Assembly: GCF_016097555.1 (NCBI RefSeq) | Contig: NC_054699.1 | Location: 1 to 64,000, forward strand | Length of the DNA: 64,000 bases | Reading direction: 5' to 3' | Origin: Gigantopelta aegis | Taxonomy: Eukaryota; Mollusca; Gastropoda; Neomphalida; Peltospiridae | In this document: piece after piece, positions 53,284 to 62,734 of the stretch | Numbering within the stretch: position 1 is the stretch's first letter | How the letters are laid out: every line of letters begins with the position of its first letter | Program-made: the position numbers and the translations under genes | Notes under the pieces: generated by a model | What the model was told of the DNA's origin: nothing | Databases searched by the model: none | The model's input: the letters and a program-made list of their open reading frames with translations, nothing else

Positions 53284-53461
53284 TTCATTAATGTTTTAAT
53301 GTTTTGTTTTATGTGGATAGCAGGATAAATAAAATAACTGATTACTGTCTTATCGACTTTATCCTGCTCAGGTCGAATGTTGAATGCCGCTCGGCAATGA
53401 CTCGTGGCATTCGCCACTCTTAACCTTCGCGTGATAACGGTACTATGTGAAGACAGTGACA

Positions 53462-53716
53462 CTATTCTCTGCGAGTGTAATACAAGTGTATGTCACCGTC
53501 ACTGTAGATCGCCATCAGAATGATGGTCATCAGGAAGAAGGCCAGTGGGAAGACGATGAGGAACCCCAGTTTCAAGTGGTCGCCAACTATGCTGTCATAG
53601 TCGTCAGGGTTGTAGATTGACGGCTGCCCGGTAGGCTGTGTGTGCGGTTGTCCGTTCGGTTTGGCGTTGGACTGATCCCACTGCGTCGTGACTCTCTGCT
53701 TAGATGTATTATCCAT
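53462..53716 (-). CDS. Small single-pass membrane protein, 84 aa
   Basis: The frame begins ATGGATAATACATC and ends ...YYTRRE with a TAG. Residues 1-45 are polar, rich in Gln, Pro, Thr and Asn (PNGQPHTQPTGQP); residues about 49-71 are a strong hydrophobic helix (LGFLIVFPLAFFLMTIILMA); the C-terminal tail is short. An acceptor-like AATTAACAG lies 20 bases upstream, so this is probably the last exon, with a short 5' UTR piece before the ATG. An ATTAAA poly(A)-type signal lies downstream on the minus strand near 53295. I do not recognise the family. Confidence 0.55.
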   Translation of the reverse strand: MDNTSKQRVTTQWDQSNAKPNGQPHTQPTGQPSIYNPDDYDSIVGDHLKLGFLIVFPLAFFLMTIILMAIYSDGDIHLYYTRRE

Positions 53717-53744
53717 CGAGGAAGATGGCTGAACCTGTTAATTA

Positions 53745-54170
53745 CAGAAATAAAAACAAACAAAACAAAGCAAATACATACGTGTATAACATAGAACACG
53801 GCCATACGTGTATAACATAGAACACTGTCATAGGTGTATAACATAGGACACTGTCATAGGTGTATAACATAGAACACGGCCATGCGTGTATAACATAGGA
53901 CACGGCCATACGCGTATAACATAGGACACGGCCATACGCGTATAACATGACACGGCCATACGCGTATAACATAGGACACGGCCATACGCGTATAACATAG
54001 GACACGGCCATACGCGTATAACACAGAACATGGTCATGCGTGTATAACAGGACACGGCCATGCGCGTATAACATAGAACACGGCCATGCGCGTATAACAT
54101 AGAACAAGGCCATGCGCGTATAACATAGAACACGGCCATGCGTGTATAACATAGAACACGGCCATAGATA
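53745..54170 (-). repeat. 26-28-bp minisatellite just upstream of the small membrane gene
   Basis: About 16 units of GGCCATACGCGTATAACATA plus GGACAC or GAACAC. It sits in the presumed intron or promoter of the 84-aa gene. Encoded frames (YTRMAVFYVI type) are shadows. Confidence 0.93.
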
Positions 54171-54329
54171 TAACTGATGGTGGCGGTGTACACATCTGGA
54201 TGTTACAATATTGGTGTATACGTAAGCAGGAATGTTGTGTATGTGTGCGTGTACACTATGGTTGCACGGTGTGCGTGTGTGTCCATTGTGCATGCACATG
54301 CAGTTGCCAGTTTGTGTGTGTGTGCGTGA

Positions 54330-54640
54330 CTGATTTGTGTGTGTGTGTGTGTGTGTGTGACTGACTGACTGTATGTATGTATATATGATTGTATGTATGT
54401 GTGTATGTATGTATTGATGTATGAATATACTAGTATATATATGCTATGTATGTCGATGTTGACTATTACATATATAGAGATTAACGCACTAGCGTAGGGG
54501 ATAATTAAATACTTTCTGGCCTCACAAATTGTCCCATGCCGTTGCTGGGACTCGAACCTGTGGCATCGAATCGCCCGCAACTTTCAGACTTTTTGAGCTA
54601 TCCAGACATCCATAAAAAGGACGCTGTTTAACTCAACCAT
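54330..54640 (-). repeat. Second SINE family, copy 2
   Basis: CCTGTGGCATCGAATCGCCC, GTTGCTGGGACTCGAACCTG, TGTCCCATGCCGTTGCTGGG and TAACGCACTAGCGTAGGGGA match the copy at 52640-52900. The A-box side is more diverged. The tail is TGTA-rich and abuts a GT repeat. Confidence 0.85.
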
Positions 54641-54649
54641 ATGCATGGC

Positions 54650-55917
54650 ACCTACAAGCTGCGTATCTGTTCTGTGTCTCTGTGGGTGTATGTCTGTGTG
54701 TGTGTGTGTGTGTCTATCTCTGCGGGTGTATGTCTGTGTGTCTGTCTATGTGGGCGTACGTATGTCTTTCTGGGTGTATATCTGTATGTCTGTCTATGTG
54801 GATGTATGTGTGTGTGTCTCCCTGGGTGTATGTCTGTCTGTCTCTGTGTGTTTGCGTGCCTGTCTCTCTGGGTGTATGTCTGTCTCCGTGTGTGTATGTC
54901 AGTCTCTGTGGGTGTATGTCTGCGTGCCTGTCTCTGTGGGCGTATGTCTCTGTCTCTCTGGGTGTATGTCTATGTCTCTGTCTCTGTGCCTGTATGTCTG
55001 CGCGTCTGTCTGTGCGTGTATGTCTGCGTGTCTGTCTATGTGGGTGTATGTCTGTCTCTGTGGGTGTATGTTTGTGTATGTGTGTGTGTGTGTGTGTGTG
55101 TCTCTGGGTGTATGCCTACGTGTCTGTGGGTCTATCTCTGTGGGTGTATGTCTGCCTCTGTGGGTATATGGTTGTCACTGTGGGTGTATGTCTGTATCTG
55201 TGGGTGTATGTTTGTGTGTATGTCTCTGTCGATGTATGCGTGTCTGTCTCTGTGGGTATATGTCTCTCTATGTGGGTATATGTCTGTCTTTGTGGGTGTA
55301 TGTATGCGTGTCGGTCTCTCTGGGAGGGTGTCTGTCGCTCTGGGTGTATGTCTCTGTAGGTATATGCATGTGTGTCTGTCTGTCTGTCTCTCTCTGCGTG
55401 TCTGTGAATGTGGGGGTATGCCTGCGTGTCTGCGTCTGTGTCTGTGGGTATATGTCTGCGTGTCTGTGTCTGTGGGTATATGCCTGCGTGTCTGTGTCTG
55501 TGGGTGTATGTATGTGTGTCTGTCTGTGGGTGTATGTCTGTATATGTGGGTGTATGTATGTGTGTCTGTCTCTGTGGGTGTATGCCTGCGTGTATGTGTC
55601 TGTATGTCTGTCTCTGTGGGTAGATGTCTGTGTGTGTGTGTGTGTGTCTGTCTGTGTGGGTATATGTCTGTCTGTGTGGGTGTATGTCTGTCTTTGTGGG
55701 TGTATGCCTGCGTGTTTTTCTCTGTGGATGTATGTCTGTGTGCGTCTCTCTGGGTGTGCGTCTCTGTGGGTGTATGTGTGTGTCTGTCTCTCTGGGTGTG
55801 TGTCTGTGTATGTCTATCTGGGTGTATGTTTGCGTGTCTGTCTCTGCGGGTGTATGTCTGCATGTATGTGTGTCTCCGTGGATGTAGACATGTGTGTCTG
55901 TCTCTGTGGGTGTATGT

Positions 55918-55949
<32 letters not shown>

Positions 55950-56210
55950 CTGTCTCTGTGGGAGTATGTCTGGGTGTGTGTCTCTAGGTGTGTGTGTGTG
56001 GGTGTATGTTTGCGTGTCTGTCTCTGTAGGTGTATGTCTGTGTGTCTGCCTCTGTGGGTGTATGCCTGTCTCTGGGTGTACGTTTGTGTGTGTCTGTAGG
56101 TGTATGTCTGCGTGTCTGTCTGTGGGTGTAACTCTGCGTGTCTGTGTCTGTGGGTGTATGTCTATGTGTCCGTCTGTGCGTGTATGTCTGCGTATGTCCG
56201 TCTGTCTGTG
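54650..56210 (+). repeat. TGTCTCTGTGGGTGTATG minisatellite, 1.56 kb
   Basis: Imperfect units of about 18-32 bases built from TGTCTGTCTCTGTGGGTGTA. All three plus frames stay open for hundreds of codons (Cys-Val-Ser-Leu-rich) because the repeat has no stop word; these are not genes. Confidence 0.97.
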
Positions 56211-56273
56211 TCGTGGGTTTGGTGGTCAGTAAGAGGCAAAGACAATTGATCCTGCTCAGCCATCTCTCTTCAG

Positions 56274-56400
56274 GGCCGTACCTAACCTAAAATAAGTAGG
56301 TGTAGGGGGATGGGGTACCTAACCTAAAATAAGTAGGTGTAGGGGGATGGGGTACCTAACCTAAAATAAGTAGGTGATGGGGAATGGGGGAGGGGGGTAA
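56274..56400 (+). repeat. 38-bp tandem repeat, three units
   Basis: GTACCTAACCTAAAATAAGT AGGTG then AGGGGGATGG, three times, the last diverging. Confidence 0.93.
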
Positions 56401-56430
56401 AACAAGAATCAGGGCACCTAGACAAAAAGG

Positions 56431-56722
56431 GAAGGAAGGAAATGTTTTATTTATGGCGTCGGACATGTAGTTCCGGACCACACAGCTATTGAGAGAAGAA
56501 ACCTGCTGTCACCACTTCATGGACTACTCTTTTCGATTAGCAGCAAGGGAACTTTTATATGCACCATCCCACAGACAAGATAGTACATACCACGACCTTT
56601 GTTACACCACTTGTGGAGCACTGGCTAGAACAAAAGATAGCCTTATGAGCCCACCGACAGGTATCGATCCTAGATCGGTCGCGCATCATTCGAGCGTTGT
56701 ACCACTGAGCTACCCCCCACCG
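56431..56722 (-). repeat. Near full-length SINE
   Basis: GGAAGGAAATGTTTTATTTA, GACCACACAGCTATTGAGAG, AGCAGCAAGGGAACTTTTAT, GGAGCACTGGCTAGAAC and the head near 56665-56722 (TATCGATCCTAGATCGG, TACCACTGAGCTACCCCCCA). Confidence 0.88.
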
Positions 56723-56935
56723 CTCCTGCCTCCCCTAGACAAACAGGGCAAGTTTTACGTACTACCCTGCTCCCAAATAACAAAGTGTGTGGCTAGCTAC
56801 AGCCAGTACAGAAGTCAAGTTGGACTTGGAACTAAATATCAATACTAATAGATTAATGTAATTTTCTCGCAATATAATACTACGTACCAGTGTATATATA
56901 CCAATAACGAGTAATGCTTGTATATCATATAGTAT

Positions 56936-57328
56936 ATGTACGTTCTTGGTGCTAGTGGACTAGTGGAGGTGGTGTGCTTTGTTTGTTACTCACACAACGT
57001 TACACGTTTAATGGTTACAATCTGTGTACATTTAATCGGCCATATCGCTACCATTCAGGCCACTTGTGTAATATGCGAACAAGATATTTCATATACTTTC
57101 AAACGTTCTTACCTGTGTGTCGGTGTGGATATTGATGTGACACGCCCTGGCTACGTTATAACCTGTAGTGGTACACTAAAGCTAGTGCTCTGTTGTTTAG
57201 GTTGGTCTGACCTACTTATTCCCGAAATGCGGATGAACCTGTTTCATGGGCAGTCAACTGTAGCACCCCGGACGAGTGCATGGGATATGTGTCGAAAACA
57301 TCCCAAATCAGGACCGTGTCTAACCTAA
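56936..57328 (+). CDS. Possible coding frame, 130 codons, function unknown
   Basis: The longest non-repetitive frame of this stretch, beginning MYVLGASGLVEVV. It is Cys- and Val-rich, with a hydrophobic segment (residues about 6-50). Residues 91-115 (GYVITCSGTLKLVLCCLG) loosely resemble the start of a MARVEL-type membrane domain, and TTTAG|GTTGGT at 57200 could be a donor ending an exon there. No second exon is seen before the window's repeats. It may equally be chance. Confidence 0.22.
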   Translation: MYVLGASGLVEVVCFVCYSHNVTRLMVTICVHLIGHIATIQATCVICEQDISYTFKRSYLCVGVDIDVTRPGYVITCSGTLKLVLCCLGWSDLLIPEMRMNLFHGQSTVAPRTSAWDMCRKHPKSGPCLT

Positions 57329-57367
57329 ATTAACAAGAGTGGGCAATATAGGACAATATATAAACAG

Positions 57368-57391
57368 ACATATATATATATATATATATAT

Positions 57392-57484
<93 letters not shown>
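57368..57484. repeat. (TA)n/(GA)n microsatellite
   Basis: A TA run followed by about 45 GA units and then CA and CATA words; similar to 3186-3444. Confidence 0.97.
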
Positions 57485-57487
<3 letters not shown>

Positions 57488-57609
57488 TGACAGACAGATA
57501 GATACATACACACACACACACACACACATACATACACCGATCCCAGTTTCGTTTTTAATATACTCAAACCCCAAGGGCTAGAAATTTCGCTAGAAACAGT
57601 CTCAACCTC

Positions 57610-57799
57610 CAAGCCCGTAGCCAGGGGGGTTCGTAGGGTTCGAACGAACCCCCCTTTTTCTGAAGTGCCCTTTCAAACTAGGCTAGAGCCCCACCCACCC
57701 CCCTAGGCAGCCCCCAGCCAAGTGTTGCTCGCTACGCTCGCAAGTGCCCCTTTTAATACCAAAAAGAACCCCCCTTCAAAAATCCTGGCTACGGGCTTG
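57610..57799. mobile_element. MITE with perfect 16-bp ends
   Basis: CAAGCCCGTAGCCAGG (57610-57625) and its exact inverse (57784-57799), flanked by ACCTC on both sides (57605-57609, 57800-57804). A second, internal inverted pair (GAACCCCCCTTTTT and a related AAAAAGAACCCCCC) gives further symmetry. 190 bases, GC-rich, non-coding. The perfect ends and target duplication suggest a fairly recent insertion; superfamily unassigned. Confidence 0.9.
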
Positions 57800-57829
57800 A
57801 CCTCCCACCCGTTTCCGCCCTCCCCCTTT

Positions 57830-58250
57830 GCATGATTTCCTGCACACGCGCCTGTTCAATATTCACGGTAGACTATAGCTACTGTGCATTCACTGCTTTT
57901 AGCAGACCATTTATCTTTAATTTTGCGGGATGTAACATATCAACATTAATTTTTATATTGATTGATTAATTTAAATTACTCAAACAGCTTGTTGCAAAAT
58001 TACCGAAAATCCTGAAATAGAAAGCTTCTATTTAATTGGCGACGCCGAGACCCGGCCTCTATTCACGGCAGTATTTTATATATAAAAATAATTTAATTCA
58101 GAATTGTCTAATATGCCGTTGTAAAGTCATATTCTAATGTAGGCTTCCAAACTATTTTGTACACGTGGAAACCTCATCCCAGTGAAAAATGAAAAACTCA
58201 TCTCCTTACATTTGTACATCAGGGTTGTTGGCTTCTCGCTTACGACTTGG
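57830..58250. other. Spacer, no gene seen
   Basis: Short words such as GACCCGGCCTCTATTCACGG recur loosely at 59585 (AACCCGGCCTCTAATCGAGG), so parts are dispersed-repeat relics. Confidence 0.35.
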
Positions 58251-58253
58251 CAC

Positions 58254-58340
58254 ATGGAGCACCGAAGACCGGCTTTGGGTGGCCGAGGCAGAGGCGGAAG
58301 AGGCGGCGGTAGTAATTTTGAAATGTCTCAGGAGAATTAA
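58254..58340 (+). CDS. Short Arg-Gly-rich frame, 28 codons
   Basis: MEHRRPALGGRGRGGRGGGS then NFEMSQEN and a stop. The RGRGGRGGG run looks like an RGG box of an RNA-binding protein's N-terminus, and a possible donor (GGCG|GTAGTA) lies inside it. It may be a first exon, or chance in a GC-rich patch. No downstream exon identified. Confidence 0.25.
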   Translation: MEHRRPALGGRGRGGRGGGSNFEMSQEN

Positions 58341-58462
58341 ACCAAAAAGTTGAAGTAATTTGTTGCGTTATGTCCGAAATATTGCCGGTGATTGAACGCT
58401 AATTTGGACGGTTCGGCCGAAAATTTAAAGGGTGTCGAACCGGGGAGGTAGAGACATCAGGG

Positions 58463-59070
58463 CTGGCCGGCGGGCAATCTAATTAAAATTAGCTCCACTA
58501 TTACATGTGGATCTAACACCAGCCAGTTGGAGCTCATGTCCACCAATCAAAACCTTACTTGCAGAATCCTGCCAGTGATTTAAAACTAACAACACTGCGT
58601 AGTCCCCAGTGTCCAGGTAACATTTCGTCGGTAAATAATAATTTAAATATTGACCAATCACACTTAGCCTTTTATAACGTTATTTGGGAGCATACAAATT
58701 CTAAAAATATCGGGCGAGTCTATTTTAGTGGCCGCAGTACAGCGAACCATACCAATACGTACGGGGTGGATTATCAGTCTTCAATTTTACATTAAAAATT
58801 ATTTATTTATTTATAAAAAAACCCAACTAAATCAGTCTTCAGTTTTACATTACAAATTATTTATTTTATAAAATAAAACATGTTTTAAGGCATTCGTAAT
58901 TCACACGAAACATGTCGTATACCCTCAGGATAATTCGGAATGTTTTCAAATTATTTTTAAATCACTGGCAGGATTCTGCAAGAAAGGTTTGATTGGTGGA
59001 CATGAGCTCCAACTGGCTGGTGTTAGCTGTAATAGTGGAGCTAATTTTAATTAGATTGGCCGGCGGGTCC
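58463..59070. repeat. Inverted repeat with arms of about 110 bp
   Basis: 58463-58579 and 58961-59070 are inverse copies, about 90% identical: CTAATTAAAATTAGCTCCAC, CCAGCCAGTTGGAGCTCATG, CCACCAATCAAAACC and GCAGAATCCTGCCAGTGAT recur inverted. The right arm lacks about 8 bases. The 380-base spacer holds two tandem 50-base pieces (CAGTCTTCA(A/G)TTTTACATTA, about 58776 and 58832). The right arm overlaps the end of the minus-strand frame at 59047-59457. Confidence 0.85.
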
Positions 59071-59457
59071 ACTTCTATCCGATGCGGGCTCGCTTGTCTG
59101 CGTCGCGGCGGTGACGGCGTCTTCGGCGTCGATGGCGGCGAAGGAACCTCTACCGGTGGAGTAGCCACCGGCTTTGGTCCCCCCCTGTGCCGTCTCTTCC
59201 GTGCTCGTCCCCTTCTTCCGTCTCTGGTGTCTTTGTTTCCTGGTCGCTGGTTTCGGTTGGTGGCTTACGTACACTAGTGTAACGTAAGCCCTCCCGCTCT
59301 TTTGCGACAGCTTGTACTCTGTCAGCGTGCCCAAACTCTGGATCGTCAACCCCAAAAGTTGGGGGAGATCCACAGAGCAGGACACGACTTCTAGCTTCTT
59401 AGCAGCAGCAAAGGGCATCTTCTTCGGCTGAGAGCTGGAGCGGGAATGTTCTGACAT
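59047..59457 (-). CDS. Hypothetical repeat-associated frame, 136 codons
   Basis: Starts MSEHSRSSSQPKKMPFAAAK; the middle (LLGLTIQSLGTLTEYKLSQK, YVTLVYVSHQP) is well mixed, followed by a basic stretch (ATRKQRHQRRKKG) and a low-complexity Gly/Ala/Ser tail. GC-rich with codon-like bias. Its beginning abuts a SINE tail (59451 onward) and its end lies in an inverted repeat, so it is probably an ORF carried by a repeat family rather than a host gene. No domain recognised. Confidence 0.35.
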   Translation of the reverse strand: MSEHSRSSSQPKKMPFAAAKKLEVVSCSVDLPQLLGLTIQSLGTLTEYKLSQKSGRAYVTLVYVSHQPKPATRKQRHQRRKKGTSTEETAQGGTKAGGYSTGRGSFAAIDAEDAVTAATQTSEPASDRSGPAGQSN

Positions 59458-59513
59458 CCAATAGCCGATGATTAAATAATCAATGTGCTCTAGTCGTTAA
59501 ACAAAACAAACTT
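59451..59513 (+). repeat. SINE tail fragment
   Basis: GACATCCAATAGCCGATGAT and CGTTAAACAAAACAAACTTT match the SINE tail at 31921 onward. Confidence 0.8.
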
Positions 59514-59685
59514 TAAAATATGTGGTTGTAAGCTTTTGTCGGAAATGACGAGTATAACTTGGGGTTTTTTTTCGCGATGATTGAAACCCGGCCTCTAATC
59601 GAGGCAGGCTTCTATTCAAATCAAGCTTCTATCCAATGAATTACGCTAACTCAACCGTGACTGTGCAAAATATATTAGAATGACA

Positions 59686-59910
59686 TCAAAAGTATGCCCA
59701 GTCACCGATACAGGTAGTATCTTCTAACAGGCAGGTTAACCCACAGATACCCCAAACAACCAGCCCGGGAACAATGCTTATTATATATAACCATAGCATT
59801 ACCCTCGGGTTGTTGTATAGGGTTACCTGTGGACTAACCGGGTATTCAAACTCCGCAAAAACCATCACGCGTGACGTCACAGGAGTGTCCTCTGTTCTAT
59901 TAATAAACAA
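59686..59910 (-). CDS. Possible small membrane frame, 74 codons
   Basis: MFINRTEDTPVTSR start; a hydrophobic helix (VMLWLYIISIVPGLVVWG) at residues about 37-55. It begins 26 bases from the plus-strand ATG at 59936, across a CRE-bearing stretch, so the two could share a bidirectional promoter. Not recognised; may be chance. Confidence 0.25.
   Translation of the reverse strand: MFINRTEDTPVTSRVMVFAEFEYPVSPQVTLYNNPRVMLWLYIISIVPGLVVWGICGLTCLLEDTTCIGDWAYF
59872..59879. promoter_or_regulatory. CRE palindrome TGACGTCA
   Basis: A perfect cAMP-response-element palindrome, 57 bases upstream of the ATG at 59936, in a CpG-containing patch (CACGCGTGACGTCACAGG). Its place fits a TATA-less promoter. Confidence 0.45.
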
Positions 59911-59935
59911 ACATCATTTCCGGGTATTTCCCAAG

Positions 59936-60041
59936 ATGGCTGAATGTTTTTGTTGTTTTCGCTGCTGTTTTGACGGAGCCGGTTTTAGACACATTCCGTT
60001 AAGAGAACTTCCTTTGGTCAAACTTGACACTTCTCAGATGG
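59936..60041 (+). CDS. Probable first coding exon of an unknown gene
   Basis: CCCAAGATGG is a good Kozak context. The 35 codons read MAECFCCFRCCFDGAGFRHI, then PLRELPLVKLDTSQM, and end at ATGG|GTTAGT, a usable splice donor; without splicing the frame stops two codons later. The Cys cluster at residues 4-11 would suit palmitoylation or a metal site (inference). A CRE lies upstream. No second exon was found in the remaining 4 kb, which is largely tandem repeat. Confidence 0.45.
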
Positions 60042-60364
60042 GTTAGTTCTATATGTGTACCATTCATTTATTTTATGTCCGTTATATTACGTTTTTCGTA
60101 AACCAGGCTGTAGCTTGGCTGGTCTTGTGTTATAGTCCGTTCTAAGGTCGACGACGGTCACTTTTCGGACCATTGTTTTTGCTTTTACACACAAAATAAA
60201 ATATATTCAACGGTGATTTTTTGATATTATATATTTGACAAAAGTTACTTTTTATTATTTGTTTCATCTTTTAAAAATTAAAATTAATATTGTGTCCAGA
60301 ATTATGAAACATAGGTGCAGAAATGGAAAACATTTTACTAGCCCGCCGGACCAGAACCAACTAA

Positions 60365-61026
60365 AATGTACTAGCCTGGCAGACATTCTACTAGTCTGGC
60401 AGACATTCTACTACTACTAGTCTGGCAGACATTCTACTAGCCTGGCAGACATTCTACTAGCCTGGCAGACATTCTACTAGTCCATCAGCTTATATAATAT
60501 ATTATTGTTCATCAATATTATAATGTACTAGCCTGGCAGACATTCTACTAGTCCGTCAGCTTATATAATATATTATTGTTCATCAATATTATAATGTACT
60601 AGCCCGGCAGACATTCTACTAGTCCGTCAGCTTATAGAATATATTATTGTTCATCAATATTATAATGTACTAGCCCGGCAGACATTCTACTAGTCCATCA
60701 GCTTATAGAATATATTATTGTTCATCAATATTATAATTTACTAGCCCGGCAGACATTCTACTAGTCCGTCAGCTTATAGAATATATTATTGTTCATCAAT
60801 ATTATAATTTACTAGCCCGGCAGACATTCTACTAGTCCGTCAGCTTATAGAATATATTATTGTTCATCAATATTATAATTTACTAGCCCGGCAGACATTC
60901 TACTAGTCCATCAGCTTATAGAATATATTATTGTTCATCAATATTATAATTTACTAGCCTGGCAGACATTCTACTAGTCCATCAGCCTATAGAATATATT
61001 ATTGTTCATCAATATTATAATGTACT
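60365..61026 (+). repeat. 72-bp tandem array of an AGCCCGGCAGACATTCTACT unit
   Basis: From 60365 a 24-base unit (CTAGCCTGGCAGACATTCTA) repeats about five times; from 60460 a longer unit of about 72 bases (adding GTC(C/A)(G/A)TCAGCTTATA, then ATATTATTGTTCATCAATAT and TATAAT) repeats about eight times with 95% or higher identity. Confidence 0.95.
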
Positions 61027-61106
61027 AATTTACTCTTGTCTTCACTGCAAATGATATATATTTTTTTCTTATTATTTTTAATTACCAAAAATTAAGGACA
61101 CTTGGT

Positions 61107-61245
61107 AAGTGATCAACATCATGTAGCAAATGAAAACAAGCCCCAAACCTTGACTGACAAATCAATTAATTTTGAAATACTCCGGTAATACTAAGTTTTT
61201 CACATTTCTTTTATATAGATTTACAAAATTCAAGTGACATCCTGA
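61107..61245. repeat. Dispersed repeat, partner at 898-1040
   Basis: See the partner for shared words. Here it directly follows the 72-bp array, and both may belong to one larger repeat family. Confidence 0.6.
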
Positions 61246-62150
61246 AAGTGTTTAACAGAACAATCTATTCAGAACACATCGTGGATTCAATGCAAAAACA
61301 AAATATGTATACAACAAATTAAATTAGTCAGTCAGAAAAAGACAGTTCGCCTGTCAGACTGGTAAATGCATTTTTTTAACTTGTCCGTCAGAATTTTTAC
61401 TCTCGTTTAGCGACCGGGTGAGCACTTTCTGCTACTGACCTGTAAACCGAGTTGTCTGCTTGTTATCATGGTTAGTGGACCAGTTTTTATTTTAATGTGA
61501 CGAAAAAACATTGCAATAATATAGCTAATTTTGAATTTGAATGACGTCACTATTCCAATGACGTCACTTTGCATCTCCTTACAATGACCATAAACTGGGT
61601 ACATGACGTTTCCATTTTAAGAATGCTGGAAAAATGCCAATGCAAAATTGCTATTGGAATTTTTTTCTTTGAACATTACTAATGCACCTGAATGTGTTTG
61701 AAGAAAATTTTGTGATTAAAAAATTGTACCTTTTACGAAATGTGGATTTCAAGTGAAATTACTGTAATATATGCAGTATTTATTGCGTACGAAGCCAAAA
61801 CAAGGGTGCGAAAAATTACTGTCATTGACCTTTGTGCACAGGGCACGTTATGTCAATACTTTTCTTAATGTGCATGGCGAGTTGCTTCCCTCTATGTAGC
61901 ATATTTAAAATGGCGGGGGACTTTTGACGGTTGTCGTTGTAAGATTTATTTTATTAATAATATGACACAAGTACTTCAGTCGGGATGTAGTGAGTAAGGT
62001 AGGTTATACATTTTTGGTTTGTGTGTCCATTTGTTGCACTATTTCGGTTGAGAAACATTTGAAACATGTTTAACAGTTACATAACACAGATGTTTAACAA
62101 TTACATAACACAGATGTTCATAATATTTGTTTTATCAAGTCTGTAATCAA
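61246..62150. other. Spacer, no gene seen
   Basis: AAAATGGCGGGGGAC at 61908 is a start-like context but stops after four codons unless spliced. Two short TGTTTAACA(G/A)TTACATAACA units at 62070-62115. Nothing else. Confidence 0.4.
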
Positions 62151-62153
62151 TAG

Positions 62154-62354
62154 TCACACACATAAGGACAAACAGTAAAGTATCATAGGGAGACCGAGGT
62201 AAGGTTCCCTAGCTAGGGCTTGAAATTTGTTTTGGAGTGTTACCTCGGGGTGGATATCATCCTCTACATCGCTTTCCTCATCCTTGCTGAAGTCTAGGCT
62301 AAGGTTGGAGGATCCTTTCCATTTAATGGAGCTTCTAGGGGTGTTGGAGTCCAC
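62154..62354 (-). pseudogene. Possible retroelement ORF1 relic
   Basis: DSNTPRSSIKWKGSS, DEESDVEDDIHPEV and TLQNKFQALARE have the acidic composition and N-(R/K)-F-x-x-L word common near the start of non-LTR ORF1 proteins. About 60 codons. Weak evidence; the word is short. Confidence 0.3.
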
Positions 62355-62734
62355 ACTGTTGACTAAGTTAAGTGCTAGTTTTATGTCATGGCCCTAACTT
62401 TGGGACATGTGGAAACGAATTCCACATCTGAGTCTATGTCCATGTTAGTAACCGGTCCGACATGGTGCATGTCCTAATCGGTGGTCTTGGTCAATGTCTT
62501 AGTCATGGGCGATGGTGGGGGACCTAGGGGAGTCCATTGCTACAAGGTTGGTCTCTATACCTCTACATGGATTTTGCTAAAACTCGTGGGTTTTCTGGGG
62601 CTAGGCCCTTGATCCTGGCTAACTAGAGGGTACTGGATTTAATGGCTTCCATTATTGCTTTCCGATATTTTGAAAGTTAAATCTAAGTTAAAGAAATGCT
62701 AAAGCAAGGCTTTTGGACTGTTATGCATATTCAA

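Noticed and set aside
54641-56232. Open frames of up to 484 codons in the TGTCTCTGTGGG array
   Set aside because: All frames lack stop words because of the repeat. There is no domain, and the composition is Cys-Val-Ser-Leu only.
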